Positions 1-7,704 of a DNA stretch of 41,978 nucleotides are shown here, piece by piece (position 1 is the first letter of the stretch; each line of letters starts with the position of its first letter). The stretch comes from a virus. The translations under genes and the position numbers were made by a program. The stretch is taken from positions 1 to 41,978 of the IMG/VR virus record IMGVR_UViG_3300028364_001256, one strand, 5' to 3'. The notes below the pieces were generated by a model. It did no database searches. It saw only the letters and a program-made list of their open reading frames with translations, and was not told the DNA's origin.

Positions 1-165
1 ACAGCTTAATATTTTTAAACCTTGTTTTTTTATGTTAATACTTGCGTTAAAATCTCTGTCGTGTATGGTATTACAACTTGGACAAGTCCACTCTCTATCT
101 TTTAGAGTTAGGTCTTGGTTGATGTAGTTGCACACATTACAAGTTTTGCTACTCCTTAAGCCCAT
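1..165 (-). pseudogene. TnpB (IS200/IS605 family) C-terminal zinc-ribbon fragment, runs off the window
   Basis: Read on the minus strand, this stretch encodes TCNVC, then TCPSC about 20 residues later, then [10 protein letters not shown]. This is the four-cysteine zinc ribbon and the last RuvC motif (DRDxNA) that end TnpB/OrfB proteins. The large N-terminal and central RuvC parts are missing. The reading frame opens at an ATG at 165-163 and overlaps the last bases of the GIY-YIG gene (stop at 156-158). The left end lies outside the window. TnpB is an RNA-guided nuclease of IS200/IS605 elements; this fragment cannot be active alone. It is most likely a fossil of an insertion element, although coupled translation from the overlapping ATG is possible. 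Confidence 0.75.
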
Positions 166-860
166 GCAAATATATAGTTTCTTATGTGTTTTAATTTACC
201 ATTACAAACCTTACTTATATTCCCTGAATCAATACCTAATTCAATAGAAGCTTCTTTTTGTGAATTAAACCTTTTTAAAATAACTCCATTATTATCTATT
301 AATACAATAGGTTTTCTCACTTTATTTTTTATCTGTTCAATTCTTTCTTCCGACAATTTAGCACCCCTCATACCATTATTCTCGGTACGCTGTTTACTCA
401 TAAGATTGCAAAATTCTTTTGAGCGTTTTTGTCCTTTTGCTGGATGTTCTTTACCTAATAATGGATGTGGTATATTTTCCCATTGTGGGATTCCTTTTCT
501 TTTGTGAGAGTTATGTTTTGATTTTTGTTCATCACTCCATTTGAATCCTGTATTGTCAGGTGGCTCGATTCCCCCTTCGTTTTTATTACAAAGGTTATTT
601 CCAAAATAAAAACTTATCCAATATTTTTCTCGTTCTTTCCAATTTATAAGTTCTGTGGTTTCGATAATTACCAATAAAGGTGTCTGATTATTTTTTTTTA
701 ATCTTAAAATCCATCGTGATAAATGAATGTTATCTGGTTTGTGTTTAGCATTAAATATATGAGAGGCATATCTTTTCTTCGGAGATTTAGATTTACCAAT
801 ATATCTAATAGTATCAGTTTCAGGACATTTCAAACCATATATATATACTTCGTCATTCAT
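156..860 (-). CDS. GIY-YIG homing endonuclease with NUMOD DNA-binding repeats
   Basis: This 234-residue protein begins with a GIY-YIG nuclease domain: VYIYGL at residues 5-10, RYIGKS at 19-24, the expected catalytic arginine at 30 and a glutamate in the WKEREKYW stretch near residue 75. The middle (about 108-160) has NUMOD3-like motifs ([12 protein letters not shown]). The C-terminal 50 residues (from [10 protein letters not shown]) form a NUMOD1-like helix-turn-helix module. Such proteins cut DNA at a long recognition site and spread their own gene, and they are common as free-standing genes in T4-like phages. A host-type promoter lies 25 bases upstream. The gene occupies the position of the missing tnpB body between remnants of TnpB and TnpA. 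All domains look intact, so it may be active. Confidence 0.88.
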   Translation of the reverse strand: MNDEVYIYGLKCPETDTIRYIGKSKSPKKRYASHIFNAKHKPDNIHLSRWILRLKKNNQTPLLVIIETTELINWKEREKYWISFYFGNNLCNKNEGGIEPPDNTGFKWSDEQKSKHNSHKRKGIPQWENIPHPLLGKEHPAKGQKRSKEFCNLMSKQRTENNGMRGAKLSEERIEQIKNKVRKPIVLIDNNGVILKRFNSQKEASIELGIDSGNISKVCNGKLKHIRNYIFAWA

Positions 861-885
861 TTACTATAAATAGTTTTATTTCTTA

Positions 886-916
886 CAAAGATATAACATT
901 TCTACACATTATACAA
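886..916 (-). promoter_or_regulatory. Bacteroidetes-type promoter for the GIY-YIG gene
   Basis: On the minus strand TATCTTTG (893-886) matches the Bacteroidetes -7 box TAnnTTTG. A TTG at 916-914 stands 20 bases upstream as a -33 element. The start codon follows at 860. The promoter therefore looks like one read by host RNA polymerase, unlike the late motif used by tail genes. Confidence 0.55.
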
Positions 917-923
917 GTTTTAG

Positions 924-1121
924 TCCAAAAAATCTAATTACATCAGTACAAATCGGTCTAAACATTACCTAAAATGTCATTTAATCTTTGTTTGTAAATA
1001 TCGCAAACCAATGTTGGTTGGTCAGTTAAATGATGATATTAAACAAATATTTCAATCTATTGCCAATGGCTCAGATTTTGAAATTGAAGTGATGGAAACA
1101 GATGTAAATCACGTTCTTTAG
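924..1121 (+). pseudogene. TnpA (IS200/IS605 Y1 transposase) N-terminal remnant
   Basis: The plus strand reads NRSKHYLKCHLIFVCKYRKP, then MLVGQL and later METDVNHVL before a stop at 1119-1121. This is the N-terminal half of an IS200-type TnpA: the HLIFVCKYRKP strand and the approach to the HUH metal-binding motif. The frame ends exactly at the first histidine of that motif, so the second histidine and the catalytic tyrosine are missing. No ATG opens the frame after the stop at 921-923, so the start has decayed too. The orientation is divergent from the TnpB fragment, as in IS605. The product cannot transpose anything. Confidence 0.72.
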
Positions 1122-1146
1122 TCCAATATCCTCTTTTTTTTCTCAT
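1057..1146 (-). pseudogene. Truncated phage gene start, joined to the TnpA remnant
   Basis: Directly after the late-type motif at 1171-1164 an ATG at 1146 opens a 29-codon minus-strand frame beginning MRKKRGYWTKER. GYWTKE motifs are known near the N-terminus or in repeats of phage endonuclease and DNA-binding proteins. After about residue 12 the frame runs antisense through the TnpA remnant and stops at 1057-1059. The natural reading is that a phage gene under its own promoter was cut by the IS-related rearrangement at about position 1117-1121. The function of the lost gene is unknown. Confidence 0.4.
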
Positions 1147-1152
1147 AAAAAA

Positions 1153-1180
1153 AATCGTTTAATATAAATACTAAACGATT
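1153..1180 (-). terminator. Rho-independent terminator downstream of the glycan operon
   Basis: AATCGTTTA (1153-1161) and TAAACGATT (1172-1180) form a perfect 9-bp stem. On the minus strand the stem is followed by a run of T (plus-strand A at 1147-1154). It ends transcripts arriving from the gene at 1220-1858. Its loop also contains the late-type motif GTATTTAT, so terminator and promoter are merged. Confidence 0.65.
1164..1171 (-). promoter_or_regulatory. Late-type motif GTATTTAT in a hairpin loop
   Basis: The sequence on the minus strand is TTAGTATTTATATTAAA, followed 17 bases later by the ATG of the truncated gene at 1146. It matches the motif found before the tail operons of this window, so the truncated gene was probably expressed late. 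Confidence 0.45.
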
Positions 1181-1219
1181 CGATTAAATATTAATATAAA
1201 TAATGGTTGGCAATTATTT

Positions 1220-1858
1220 TTACACCAAGGCTACAATATATCTTTTGAGACGTTCGAAATTCGGAAAGATTTTATAATAAGATTGGTAGGTTTCGGCATC
1301 GGGGTCAGTGAAATACGTGTCTTCTGTTATCAGACGTTCATTGAGTCTATGAATCATATCATTTATGTTGAATTGAAAGAATTCGTACATCTTGAGATTA
1401 ATGCCAGTTATTTTACCATCAACTAACACATACAACATTTCATCTCGGTACTGATAGATTTTCAGTATTTCTTTTGGAAGCACATCCATAAGGTCTTGGA
1501 TATCCTTGATTTGAAAGAAAACGGGGTCTAAATTGATATAACCGTATTTCGGACTAAAATAAAATTCGGGTACGAGATTCACGAATTTATCGACACCCTT
1601 GACATGGGATGCCTTGCTCTCCCTGAAATCAAACTCCCAATACAATTCATCGGTAACGATTTTCTTTTTGAGTATATCTGCATTTTGAATCACCTCATTA
1701 TCGGGATTACAAGATTTCATAAAATTCCAACCCACGTAAAGCGTGGGCAATGACTTATCGATTTCATCGTGTGTCTTGCGTTCATTAAAATAGTTAATGT
1801 AACCCATTTTAGTATGGTTTACGAGTTCGCCTTCATGAATAACGTTACCTATTTTCAT
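1220..1858 (-). CDS. Phage protein of unknown function
   Basis: This protein of about 212 residues starts at the second methionine of the frame (MKIGNVIHEG), which overlaps the 3' end of hldD by 14 bases; the first in-frame ATG, at 1885, would overlap by 41. It has no signal peptide, membrane segment or motif that I recognise. It is rich in aromatic residues (LPTLYVGWNF, LYWEFDF, VPEFYFSPKYGY), which suggests a compact globular fold. It is the last gene of the minus-strand glycan run and is followed by a terminator. Its position beside the heptose genes is the only functional hint, and that hint is weak. Confidence 0.6.
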   Translation of the reverse strand: MKIGNVIHEGELVNHTKMGYINYFNERKTHDEIDKSLPTLYVGWNFMKSCNPDNEVIQNADILKKKIVTDELYWEFDFRESKASHVKGVDKFVNLVPEFYFSPKYGYINLDPVFFQIKDIQDLMDVLPKEILKIYQYRDEMLYVLVDGKITGINLKMYEFFQFNINDMIHRLNERLITEDTYFTDPDAETYQSYYKIFPNFERLKRYIVALV

Positions 1859-2798
1859 TCTGTAATTGTTTAATATATATTTCAATACCTTTTTCTAAAC
1901 TAAGAAACTCGTAACCACCTATGGCTTCCATGAGTTTATTCATATCGGCTTCGGTGAAATACTGATAACTGTCTCTGATTTCTTCTGGGGTGTCAATATA
2001 CCGAATATCTACGGGTTTGTCAAGACTTTTAAAAATTGCCTGTGCTAAATCGTTGTAGATTCTGGCTTTTCCCGTACCGAGATTATAGGTTCCCGAAGAC
2101 ATGGCGTGTCTGATATCATGTGTTAATAACATCAGATTAACGACATCATCTACATGTATGAAGTCACGCATTTGATGACCATGTAGATAATCGTCTCGAT
2201 GTGATTTAAAAAGTCTGGCTTCTCCTGTTTCCATGATTTGATTATAGAGATGCCAGACCACGGATGTCATTCTGCCTTTATGATCTTCATGTTGTCCATA
2301 AACATTAAAGAAACGGAATCCAAACCAATGCGGTGGAGTGCGTTCTTCATGAAGTACCCATTCATCGAAATTGAGTTTCGACCACCCATATGCATTTAAC
2401 GGCATTAAACGCTCTTCCATTAAATCCTCATCAAACCCCAATACACCTTCACCATAAACCGCAGCACTGCTGGCGTAAATCAATGGAATCTTGAAATCGG
2501 TACAGAGTTCCCAAATGAATTTACTGTAATTCGTGTTCAGGTGTTTAAATATTTTTTCATCGATTTCCATTGTATCTGTTCGTGCTCCGAGATGATAAAC
2601 CATTTTTATTGCGTTTCCATTAAAACCTAACCACATATATGAATCCTCAACACTGAGATACGTAATGTCTCGATGTCCACGACTAACAATCCTACTAATA
2701 TTATTATCGACAACCACGATATTCTTGTGTCCGTTTTCAATTAATCGCTTCACGAGATTATATCCTATAAACCCTGCACCACCTGTAACTACTATCAT
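1845..2798 (-). CDS. hldD: ADP-L-glycero-D-manno-heptose 6-epimerase (HldD-like SDR)
   Basis: This 317-residue extended SDR has the NAD(P)-binding TGGAGFIG at residues 5-12, HLGARTDT near 69-76, the active-site SSAAVYG at 110-116 and the YxxxK pair Tyr137/Lys141. The HLGA(R/C)(S/T)DT segment and the overall length are typical of HldD (RfaD/WaaD). That enzyme turns ADP-D-glycero-D-manno-heptose into the L-glycero form used in lipopolysaccharide cores. The gene ends a compact set with the nucleotidyltransferase and kinase of the same pathway, 6 bases from its upstream neighbour. A related NDP-sugar epimerase is possible, but the neighbourhood favours HldD. Confidence 0.85.
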   Translation of the reverse strand: MIVVTGGAGFIGYNLVKRLIENGHKNIVVVDNNISRIVSRGHRDITYLSVEDSYMWLGFNGNAIKMVYHLGARTDTMEIDEKIFKHLNTNYSKFIWELCTDFKIPLIYASSAAVYGEGVLGFDEDLMEERLMPLNAYGWSKLNFDEWVLHEERTPPHWFGFRFFNVYGQHEDHKGRMTSVVWHLYNQIMETGEARLFKSHRDDYLHGHQMRDFIHVDDVVNLMLLTHDIRHAMSSGTYNLGTGKARIYNDLAQAIFKSLDKPVDIRYIDTPEEIRDSYQYFTEADMNKLMEAIGGYEFLSLEKGIEIYIKQLQNENR

Positions 2799-2804
2799 AA
2801 CACC

Positions 2805-3227
2805 TTAATTTTTTTTTATAATGTTTGTACTCGATTTGTCGTTCTTGGGGAAATATACGACCCCAGATTTCGTGCATTCCGCACCAATAATTACCTTGTC
2901 TTGGTAATCATCACCTGTGACCATGTAATCGACTTCAAAGACCTCAATGAATTTCCGCAATTCATCGTCATTATGAAAAATAACCACGCTATCAACCATC
3001 ACGAGATTGCCAAGCATCTTTGCTCGGTCGTGTTGATTGTTAATGGGTCTGTCATCGCCTTTAAGCTGCTTTACTCTTTCATCACTATCTATACCCACAA
3101 TGACTCTGTTCTGCGTTATGGTGTAAAGAAAACTGGCTCCATTTGTCTCATATCGCTTGGCGTACCACAACAAGTCCAAGTGACCTGTGTGAAGTATGTC
3201 GAAGCATCCGTTTACCCATATATTCAT
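2805..3227 (-). CDS. Heptose-1-phosphate adenylyltransferase (stand-alone HldE C-terminal domain / HldC type)
   Basis: The 140-residue protein is a cytidylyltransferase-fold enzyme. It starts NGCFDILHTGH, where the HTGH at 13-16 is the nucleotide-binding HxGH motif, and ends with KSSTNIIKK, the ISSTxxI-like motif. The asparagine in NGCFD and the segment VDYMVTGDDY match RfaE domain 2, which transfers AMP to D-glycero-D-manno-heptose 1-phosphate. In enteric bacteria this domain is fused to the kinase; here the two are separate genes with a cupin between them. The start overlaps the upstream cupin by 4 bases (ATGA type). A glycerol-3-phosphate cytidylyltransferase is the main alternative. Confidence 0.8.
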   Translation of the reverse strand: MNIWVNGCFDILHTGHLDLLWYAKRYETNGASFLYTITQNRVIVGIDSDERVKQLKGDDRPINNQHDRAKMLGNLVMVDSVVIFHNDDELRKFIEVFEVDYMVTGDDYQDKVIIGAECTKSGVVYFPKNDKSSTNIIKKN

Positions 3228-3598
3228 GACTGACTATCTCCTTTCTTAATTCTATAGCTATCTTCTGGTTTATCAGGTGTACTTGCTTCAAAAATATCAC
3301 TGTCTTCATGTGCCACTAATTGATGTAAAATACCTCTGTTAATTGACACAACATCTCCTTGTTTCAACTCCAAACTATAGGCTTCAGTGGTATCAGGGTC
3401 AACACCTCTTAACTCAAAACTACCTCTGGCAACATACCATGTCTCGTGTTTTTCAATATGCATATGAAGACTAAATGCAGCACCCTTATCAAAATGAAGA
3501 ATTTTGCTACAATACCCATCAGCATTATGGATGTGGAGTTCATAACCCCATCCCTTTTCAATCTTAATTGGTTGTTCTATAATTAATCTCCTACTCAT
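3224..3598 (-). CDS. Cupin, mannose-6-phosphate isomerase type II-like
   Basis: This 124-residue single-domain cupin has the metal site HMHIEKHETWYV (His45, His47, His51, Glu52) and a second motif around GDVVSINRGILHQL with the matching histidine. The opening EKGWGYE stretch is typical of the mannose-6-phosphate isomerase-like cupins that act on sugar phosphates. It overlaps both neighbours by 4 bases (heptose adenylyltransferase and heptose kinase), so the three are translated together. The substrate is probably a sugar phosphate or sugar nucleotide of the same pathway, but the exact reaction cannot be read from the sequence. Confidence 0.75.
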   Translation of the reverse strand: MSRRLIIEQPIKIEKGWGYELHIHNADGYCSKILHFDKGAAFSLHMHIEKHETWYVARGSFELRGVDPDTTEAYSLELKQGDVVSINRGILHQLVAHEDSDIFEASTPDKPEDSYRIKKGDSQS

Positions 3599-4356
3599 AT
3601 CTTATCTGGGTCTACAATTGCAACACCTTTTTGACTAACAACCCATGCAGCACATCGATTTGCAAAAGTTATTGCCTTGCGAATATCGGCATTTTTTATG
3701 TAATCTGCAACTAATCCCGCAAGAAAAGTATCACCAGCACCACTAAGGTCTCTGACTTCGTGCTTGATATCAATTGGAAATGCTTCACAAAAATTTAATT
3801 CAGCACCAGCATTTCCCTTGGTTACGATTAAATCCCCATCATAATCAAAATCCCCAGACCAATTTTCATTAAATTCTTTTTCATTGAGTTTAATAAACTC
3901 GACACCTGCTGCCCAATCACCAATTTTTTTCTTCGAATCCATGAAAACTAATTGATGATTTTGAGTAATTGACTCGATATCAATTTCACTCAGAAACCCT
4001 TTATTATAATCACTTATAACAACTATGTCATACTCATCGAATTTAATTTCTTCATAAGTATTTAAACCAATTTGTCTAACTTCATCACTCTCATCGACCC
4101 TCAACAACATCTGATTACTGACTTCATCAACATATCTAGTCTTGACTGGTCGGATATCGTTTGTAATTAAATCTGCTTCGACTCCAAGAGCAAGTAAGTT
4201 CATATGTACATTTATTGCCATTCCACCATTACCGAAACTTCTGGTTGGTTTCATTACGGGTACTGGTGCTTCAGGACTTAACCTATCACATGTTCCGTAC
4301 CTAAACATGTCCTGACAACTATCTCCTATTACTAATACTTTTTTCATATTATTCAT
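3595..4356 (-). CDS. PfkB-family heptose-7-phosphate kinase (stand-alone HldE N-terminal domain / HldA type)
   Basis: The 253-residue protein opens with VLVIGDSCQDMF and then CDRLSPEAPVPV, a signature of RfaE domain 1, followed by GNGGMAINVHMNL. The ATP and catalytic motif LSGAGDTF lies at 204-211, with Asp209 as the base. The expected role is phosphorylation of D-glycero-D-manno-heptose 7-phosphate at O1. It is shorter than the usual kinase domain (about 310 residues), mostly through loss of loops. The ATG at 4356 overlaps the stop of the upstream glycosyltransferase (ATGA); the ATG at 4347 is an alternative. Isomerase (GmhA) and phosphatase (GmhB) genes are not in the window. Confidence 0.8.
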   Translation of the reverse strand: MNNMKKVLVIGDSCQDMFRYGTCDRLSPEAPVPVMKPTRSFGNGGMAINVHMNLLALGVEADLITNDIRPVKTRYVDEVSNQMLLRVDESDEVRQIGLNTYEEIKFDEYDIVVISDYNKGFLSEIDIESITQNHQLVFMDSKKKIGDWAAGVEFIKLNEKEFNENWSGDFDYDGDLIVTKGNAGAELNFCEAFPIDIKHEVRDLSGAGDTFLAGLVADYIKNADIRKAITFANRCAAWVVSQKGVAIVDPDKI

Positions 4357-5405
4357 AATTTACTGAAATTATGATTTTTAAAATCCTCAAATATTGTACT
4401 ATTTTCCCAAATTTTATTATCTAAAATAAAATCTATTTTTTCATACATCTCATTCTCATTTTCAAATTCATATATTAAATCACCAAAATAATTTCTGATT
4501 GATTTTTCTGAAACAACAGTTCTATTATTGATTAATAATTCGAAAAGTCTAACTTGTTCCTGTAAACAAGAATCATAAAAATGTAAATTAATAATAATTT
4601 TCGAATTAAATATATAATCATATATTTCATCATCAAAAATTGCAGTAATCGCATGTTTTTCTAAACCATAGTCTGTGATATTAATTTTTGCTGAGATGAT
4701 ACACATATTGTATTTCTCAACTAAATTTAATAAATATTTTGCCCTTTTATCGTTAATTGTACCAAAAAACAATAAATCATATTTAGGGTTTTCAATTTTA
4801 TTTTCTTTAATTAATTTTGATGTATATTCCAATGGAATATGTTTTATCTTAGTTGTAACGCCTTCCGATTTAATAAAATCAATATTATCTAAATCATAGT
4901 CCCATATTTCATCACATTCTTCCAATGCTCTTCGTATATTTCTTGTTACTTTTATAAGTTTAGGGTCACTACTTTTGCTATTATACCAAATACTTTTATT
5001 ATCAAAAAGTTGTTCTAATTGATAAATCACTACTTTTCTATTAGGATATTCTTTTCTTATATCGTTAATATTAAAAGTAATGTTATATCCCAACACAACT
5101 AATGTATCTTTATATTCAATTAAATTTCCATAGTTTGACATTATCATTTGTTTTACTCCCTCAAATACATATTTTCGTTTTGTATCAAAATTAATAACAC
5201 ACTCGATTGAATTGGTTGGTGGTTTAGGAACGATTCTTCTAACACCACTTCTAACATCATTTCTACTTACCATATCAACACGTAGAGGTTTAGGTGTTGC
5301 ACCAACACCCCGTCTAATTCTATCTCTATCCCTCATTTTTATACCTTGTTTAATTTCAATTCTTTTCTTTATTATTTTTTTTATTGACCGACCCCCTCTT
5401 TTCAT
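4353..5405 (-). CDS. Putative glycosyltransferase with basic N-terminal extension
   Basis: About residues 70-350 look like a GT-B-type transferase. They include VVIYQLEQL, a DEIWDYD stretch, IPLEYTS, DLLFFGTIND and a C-terminal donor-site region SCLQEQVRLFELLINNRTVVSE, in which a glutamate precedes a helix ending in VVSE. The first 65 residues are unusual: very rich in Arg and Lys with GVGATPKPLRVDMVSRNDVRSG, as if added for binding nucleic acid or phosphate. The gene is very AT-rich, more so than the heptose genes downstream. The acceptor and sugar are unknown. It lies between the broken epimerase and the heptose kinase and probably works in the same glycan pathway. Confidence 0.6.
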   Translation of the reverse strand: MKRGGRSIKKIIKKRIEIKQGIKMRDRDRIRRGVGATPKPLRVDMVSRNDVRSGVRRIVPKPPTNSIECVINFDTKRKYVFEGVKQMIMSNYGNLIEYKDTLVVLGYNITFNINDIRKEYPNRKVVIYQLEQLFDNKSIWYNSKSSDPKLIKVTRNIRRALEECDEIWDYDLDNIDFIKSEGVTTKIKHIPLEYTSKLIKENKIENPKYDLLFFGTINDKRAKYLLNLVEKYNMCIISAKINITDYGLEKHAITAIFDDEIYDYIFNSKIIINLHFYDSCLQEQVRLFELLINNRTVVSEKSIRNYFGDLIYEFENENEMYEKIDFILDNKIWENSTIFEDFKNHNFSKL

Positions 5406-5409
5406 AAAT

Positions 5410-5665
5410 TTAATTTATTTTTTTCACGGGAACTCCAGCATACGTACCAAACTTACCCAATTTTAGATGTTTTTCCAATAAGAATACATATTTTTTCACC
5501 TTATCGTGATTACTATATGCAATTTTTACTTCATTTCTTGCTTCTTTATATTGAATTCAGGTGAATATCTAAATGTTATTACAATCTCTTTCAACATTAA
5601 AGCTACTTCATTTAACGAATAATCTTTATCTGCACCAATATTAAGAATTTCACCATCACAATTAG
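5410..5665 (-). pseudogene. Broken NDP-sugar epimerase/dehydratase, C-terminal remnant with frameshift
   Basis: The minus strand reads CDGEILNIGADKDYSLNEVA, a typical C-terminal segment of extended-SDR sugar epimerases. Near 5553 the homology jumps frame to IQYKEARNEVKIAYSNHDKV and continues to a stop at 5410-5412. Each half is a good match to the epimerase C-terminus, but they are in different frames, with a stop (TGA) directly before the second. The N-terminal Rossmann domain is absent; the exostosin-like gene ends at the start of the remnant. A real epimerase was therefore both truncated and frameshifted. The residual 256 bases have no intact gene. Confidence 0.75.
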
Positions 5666-6180
5666 ATATTAATTGTCATTTCATTCTTTAATTTTTTTAG
5701 ATTAGCATCAACCCAATCTTTTCTATATATATATTCATCATTATGACGATAAAAATAATATCCATCATAGTGGTCACAATAATCTTCTATTATTGGAATT
5801 GATTTGAAAATAATGGATTCAAAAAAACGATATGTCCATATAAAATCACCATTAGGACATAGTGTGAATTTAGCTTTACTCATCTCGTTAAAATATTCTT
5901 CGTCTTTAACTTTTATTTTTATATCTCTACCTCTTTCAGAATGTTTAATTGTTGCATCTGGGAATAATTTTAAAAAATCTGAACGTTTTTTATTAATTTT
6001 ACCTATAAATAAAAAATCAATGGTTTTCTTTAAATCATAGTTAAACATATACTTAGGAAATATAAGGGTATATTTTTTATCTCCAATCATTGTCCAAGGA
6101 GTTGGGTGATTTATTGTGATTTTATCAACCCTATTTAATTCCTCTAACGCTTGTTTTGCCCTAATTTCTTGTAATAACAT
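5662..6180 (-). CDS. Exostosin-like glycosyltransferase, short form
   Basis: The 172-residue protein has the C-terminal half of an exostosin/GT47-type transferase: IDFLFIGKINKKRSDFL, then FTLCPNGDFIWTYRFFESI and SIPIIEDYCDHYDG. The segment with CPNG, YRFFE and IPII forms the donor-sugar site in that family. Family members usually exceed 300 residues, so the acceptor-side domain is largely missing. It may be truncated or an unusual compact form. It lies 2 bases from the upstream methyltransferase gene, and its 3' end abuts the broken epimerase. Composition is strongly AT-rich. Confidence 0.6.
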   Translation of the reverse strand: MLLQEIRAKQALEELNRVDKITINHPTPWTMIGDKKYTLIFPKYMFNYDLKKTIDFLFIGKINKKRSDFLKLFPDATIKHSERGRDIKIKVKDEEYFNEMSKAKFTLCPNGDFIWTYRFFESIIFKSIPIIEDYCDHYDGYYFYRHNDEYIYRKDWVDANLKKLKNEMTINI

Positions 6181-6182
6181 AT

Positions 6183-6986
6183 TTAAAAAAGATTAGTTTT
6201 ATTATTTGTTACATATACCAAAAAGTTATTATTTGTGTGGGTTTTTACTTCTTCATCCTCAATAACAACTATTTTAAAATGTTTTTTTAATTCATTAATT
6301 AGGAAATTTTTTCTTTTAATATCACTAATATTCATCAAAAAATATCCATTATCTACGAATTGAATTATATTATCAATATAGTATTTAATACCTTCATTAT
6401 CAAATTCAGATAAACACCAATTACTTATAACTAAGTCGTACTTATCTTTAAAGTTATTAATACTAAGTTCATCAGTATTAATATAATTTACGTTTCGGTA
6501 ATTAAATAACTCTAAATATTTTCTACATAATGACAATGGTTGTTTAACGTCAACACAAGTGTAATGATTAACACCATTGTCTAAAAGTATTTTAGCTTGA
6601 CCCCCATACCCACTACCAATTTCTACTACATTTAATTTATTTATATCACCAAACTTATTTATAATATCATTTAATAAATACATAAAATATAATGTTCCTG
6701 ATGATATTTTACCTATATCAGGATAATTATACAGTTTAGGATTTCCATATAAGTCGTTGGTTTTATATGTTTTAACATCTTTAAATATTGGGGTCTCCTT
6801 TATTTTATCATATAATATGTCGGATACGTTTTTACCCCTAACATCGTTTCCAATTATTAAACTAAAAATACTATTTTGTTTAAAATTTTTGAACAAAATC
6901 TCATCATTAACAATCTTGTCACATTCATTAAAAAATTGATTACCAAAAGTATCCTTAAATAACCATTTACCTCTATTATCTTTCAT
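6183..6986 (-). CDS. Putative sugar O-methyltransferase (SAM-dependent)
   Basis: The 267-residue protein has a class I methyltransferase core. Motif I is VVEIGSGYGGQ at residues 120-130, an acidic end of the next strand is seen in YTCVDVKQPLSL, and the later strand DLVISNWCLSEF follows. An N-terminal part of about 110 residues with YGNPKLYNYPDIGKISSGTLYF resembles the putative sugar O-methyltransferases found in O-antigen and capsule clusters. It probably methylates a sugar of the glycan made by this run. The start at 6986 follows a 36-base gap after the upstream gene. AT content is high. Confidence 0.7.
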   Translation of the reverse strand: MKDNRGKWLFKDTFGNQFFNECDKIVNDEILFKNFKQNSIFSLIIGNDVRGKNVSDILYDKIKETPIFKDVKTYKTNDLYGNPKLYNYPDIGKISSGTLYFMYLLNDIINKFGDINKLNVVEIGSGYGGQAKILLDNGVNHYTCVDVKQPLSLCRKYLELFNYRNVNYINTDELSINNFKDKYDLVISNWCLSEFDNEGIKYYIDNIIQFVDNGYFLMNISDIKRKNFLINELKKHFKIVVIEDEEVKTHTNNNFLVYVTNNKTNLF

Positions 6987-7022
6987 TATCTTAATTAATA
7001 TATTTGGTTGTAATTATATAAT

Positions 7023-7703
7023 TTAAAAATCTTTTAGTTTTTCCTTCATTCTAAATTTTTCCCACCCAACCGATTTCTTAAATCCTATACGTACTGCATT
7101 AAAATATTTTCTTGTGTCCATAACAGTAATATCAGCAAATGTTCTATGGTCAGTACCAATTAATAATTTACTTCCTTTTATTTCGAAATCCCATGGAGAA
7201 TATTCACTTTTAAGTGTTTCTAATAAAAAGGATTTTTTCCATATTGAAGGTTGTACTGATATTATATATCTACTATTTAATGTATATTTATTATATGGAC
7301 ATCCAACCTCAGTATCACTTACATCAAACTGTGGAGTCAATGGTCCCGATATTTGTATCCTATTCATATCATATTTTTTCATAGCATCTAACCAATCATT
7401 CATTTGTTCCTCACTATATGTGTAATCTAAGAAATAATCTTCGAGAATAAAAAAAATATAATCTTCCTCACATGCTTCAATTCCTTGTCGCATTCTTTCG
7501 CCCCAATTATTCATACCTGCCGATACTGTCTTACCCTGAAGTATTGTTTCAAACTTTGTATTAGTATAATTAGGTACTCTAATGGTTTCACCAATAAATA
7601 AATTTTGGGTGTTAAATTTCCAATACCTATCAAAACAAATTTGAAATGATTCCCAAAGTGGTGAATATAAATCACAAGTTCCAATTAATACAGATAACTT
7701 CAT
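7023..7703 (-). CDS. Glycosyltransferase-like protein (GT-A type)
   Basis: The 226-residue protein begins KLSVLIGTCDLYSPLW, as many GT2-like enzymes do. It has MNNWGERMRQGIEACEEDYI followed by FFILEDYFL, where LEDY would take the place of the metal-binding DxD. The arrangement WGERM...LEDYFL occurs in glycosyltransferases of Bacteroidetes surface-polysaccharide clusters. No membrane segment is seen. It lies one base from the upstream dehydratase gene, so the two are probably translated together. Donor and acceptor are unknown. Confidence 0.62.
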   Translation of the reverse strand: MKLSVLIGTCDLYSPLWESFQICFDRYWKFNTQNLFIGETIRVPNYTNTKFETILQGKTVSAGMNNWGERMRQGIEACEEDYIFFILEDYFLDYTYSEEQMNDWLDAMKKYDMNRIQISGPLTPQFDVSDTEVGCPYNKYTLNSRYIISVQPSIWKKSFLLETLKSEYSPWDFEIKGSKLLIGTDHRTFADITVMDTRKYFNAVRIGFKKSVGWEKFRMKEKLKDF

Positions 7704-7704
7704 A

